From assembly GCA_002791215.1 (NCBI GenBank), contig PFWQ01000017.1, forward strand, positions 1 through 6,918: a stretch of DNA of 6,918 nt. Direction: 5' to 3'. Both the position numbers and the translations under genes were made by a program. Shown piece by piece: positions 6,755-6,918 of this stretch (its first letter is position 1; every line of letters begins with the position of its first letter). The notes beneath the pieces were generated by a model. That model saw only the letters and a list, made by a program, of their open reading frames with translations. It was not told the origin of the DNA and ran no database searches. The stretch comes from a candidate division SR1 bacterium CG_4_9_14_3_um_filter_40_9. Its GTDB lineage: Bacteria > Patescibacteriota > Gracilibacteria > Absconditabacterales > Absconditicoccaceae.

Positions 6755-6783
6755 AACGTTAGGTTGTAGAACGTTGGAACGTT
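6753..6783. repeat. 7-8 bp tandem repeat between permease and ATPase
   Basis: AGAACGTT (6753-6760), a diverged unit AGGTTGT, AGAACGTT (6768-6775) and GGAACGTT (6776-6783) run end to end. The first unit overlaps the permease stop codon. AACGTT is itself palindromic. The remainder of the spacer to 6827 is AT-rich with no clear signal. Confidence 0.65.
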
Positions 6784-6827
6784 AGAAAAAACTCAAGATA
6801 TCAAATTTAAATTTTACCATAAAGAAA

Positions 6828-6918
6828 ATGAAGAAATCTATCATAGATGTGAAACATCTGACTAAAAAATTCGGCGATTTCACTGCTGTGAATGATATCT
6901 CTTTCCAGGTAGAGGCAG
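6828..6918 (+). CDS. ABC transporter ATP-binding subunit, 5' end only
   Basis: The first 30 codons of a gene cut by the window edge: ATG, then IIDVKHLTKKFGDF and TAVNDISFQVEA. The pattern of a short beta strand, LTKKFGDFTAV and a second strand is the A-loop region that opens ABC ATPases; the Walker A motif would follow just outside the window. It is the natural partner of the permease 73 bases upstream and would power export by ATP hydrolysis. No TGA falls in the visible part. No Shine-Dalgarno sequence is seen; the start lies in an A-rich stretch. Confidence 0.88.
   Translation, partial: MKKSIIDVKHLTKKFGDFTAVNDISFQVEA

Overview
The window comes from a bacterium that reads UGA as glycine (genetic code 25). 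This points to the candidate phyla Gracilibacteria (BD1-5) or Absconditabacteria (SR1). Seven long reading frames each stay open only if in-frame TGA is translated. I count 39 such codons, many at positions where the family has a near-invariant glycine (GDLH in the phosphoesterase; PNFFGDQRFG and TGP in TruD). Every gene that ends inside the window stops at TAA or TAG, never TGA. With the standard code the region looks like a field of broken fragments; with code 25 it holds eight genes, seven of them complete and the last cut by the window edge.

Layout: (1) 43-1320, + strand, a calcineurin-like metallophosphoesterase. (2) 1543-2484, + strand, the tRNA pseudouridine synthase TruD, flanked on both sides by direct copies (1321-1522 and 2488-2698) of a roughly 200 bp GC-rich element built of nested inverted repeats. 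(3) 5813 down to 2706, - strand, four genes in the order: small PrgI-like membrane protein, von Willebrand A (BatA-like) membrane protein, TrbC/VirB2-type pilin-like protein, and a 314-residue protein containing three successive pilin-like helix hairpins. This looks like part of an envelope or type IV secretion/pilus apparatus. A 69 bp hairpin repeat lies between the last two genes. (4) 5963-6754 and 6828 to the edge, + strand, an ABC-2 type permease followed by its ATPase, an export pump.

Groups 3 and 4 diverge from a short region at 5814-5962 that holds back-to-back promoter-like sequences sharing a single self-complementary TTGCAA box. TruD and group 3 converge on the second copy of the GC-rich element.

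The most unusual non-coding feature is degenerate tandem repetition with a 7, 8 or 9 bp unit in most spacers: upstream of the phosphoesterase, in the leaders of the PrgI-like, VWA and pilin genes, and between permease and ATPase. It also occurs twice inside the phosphoesterase coding sequence, where it is translated in frame. No gene has a recognisable Shine-Dalgarno sequence before its start.
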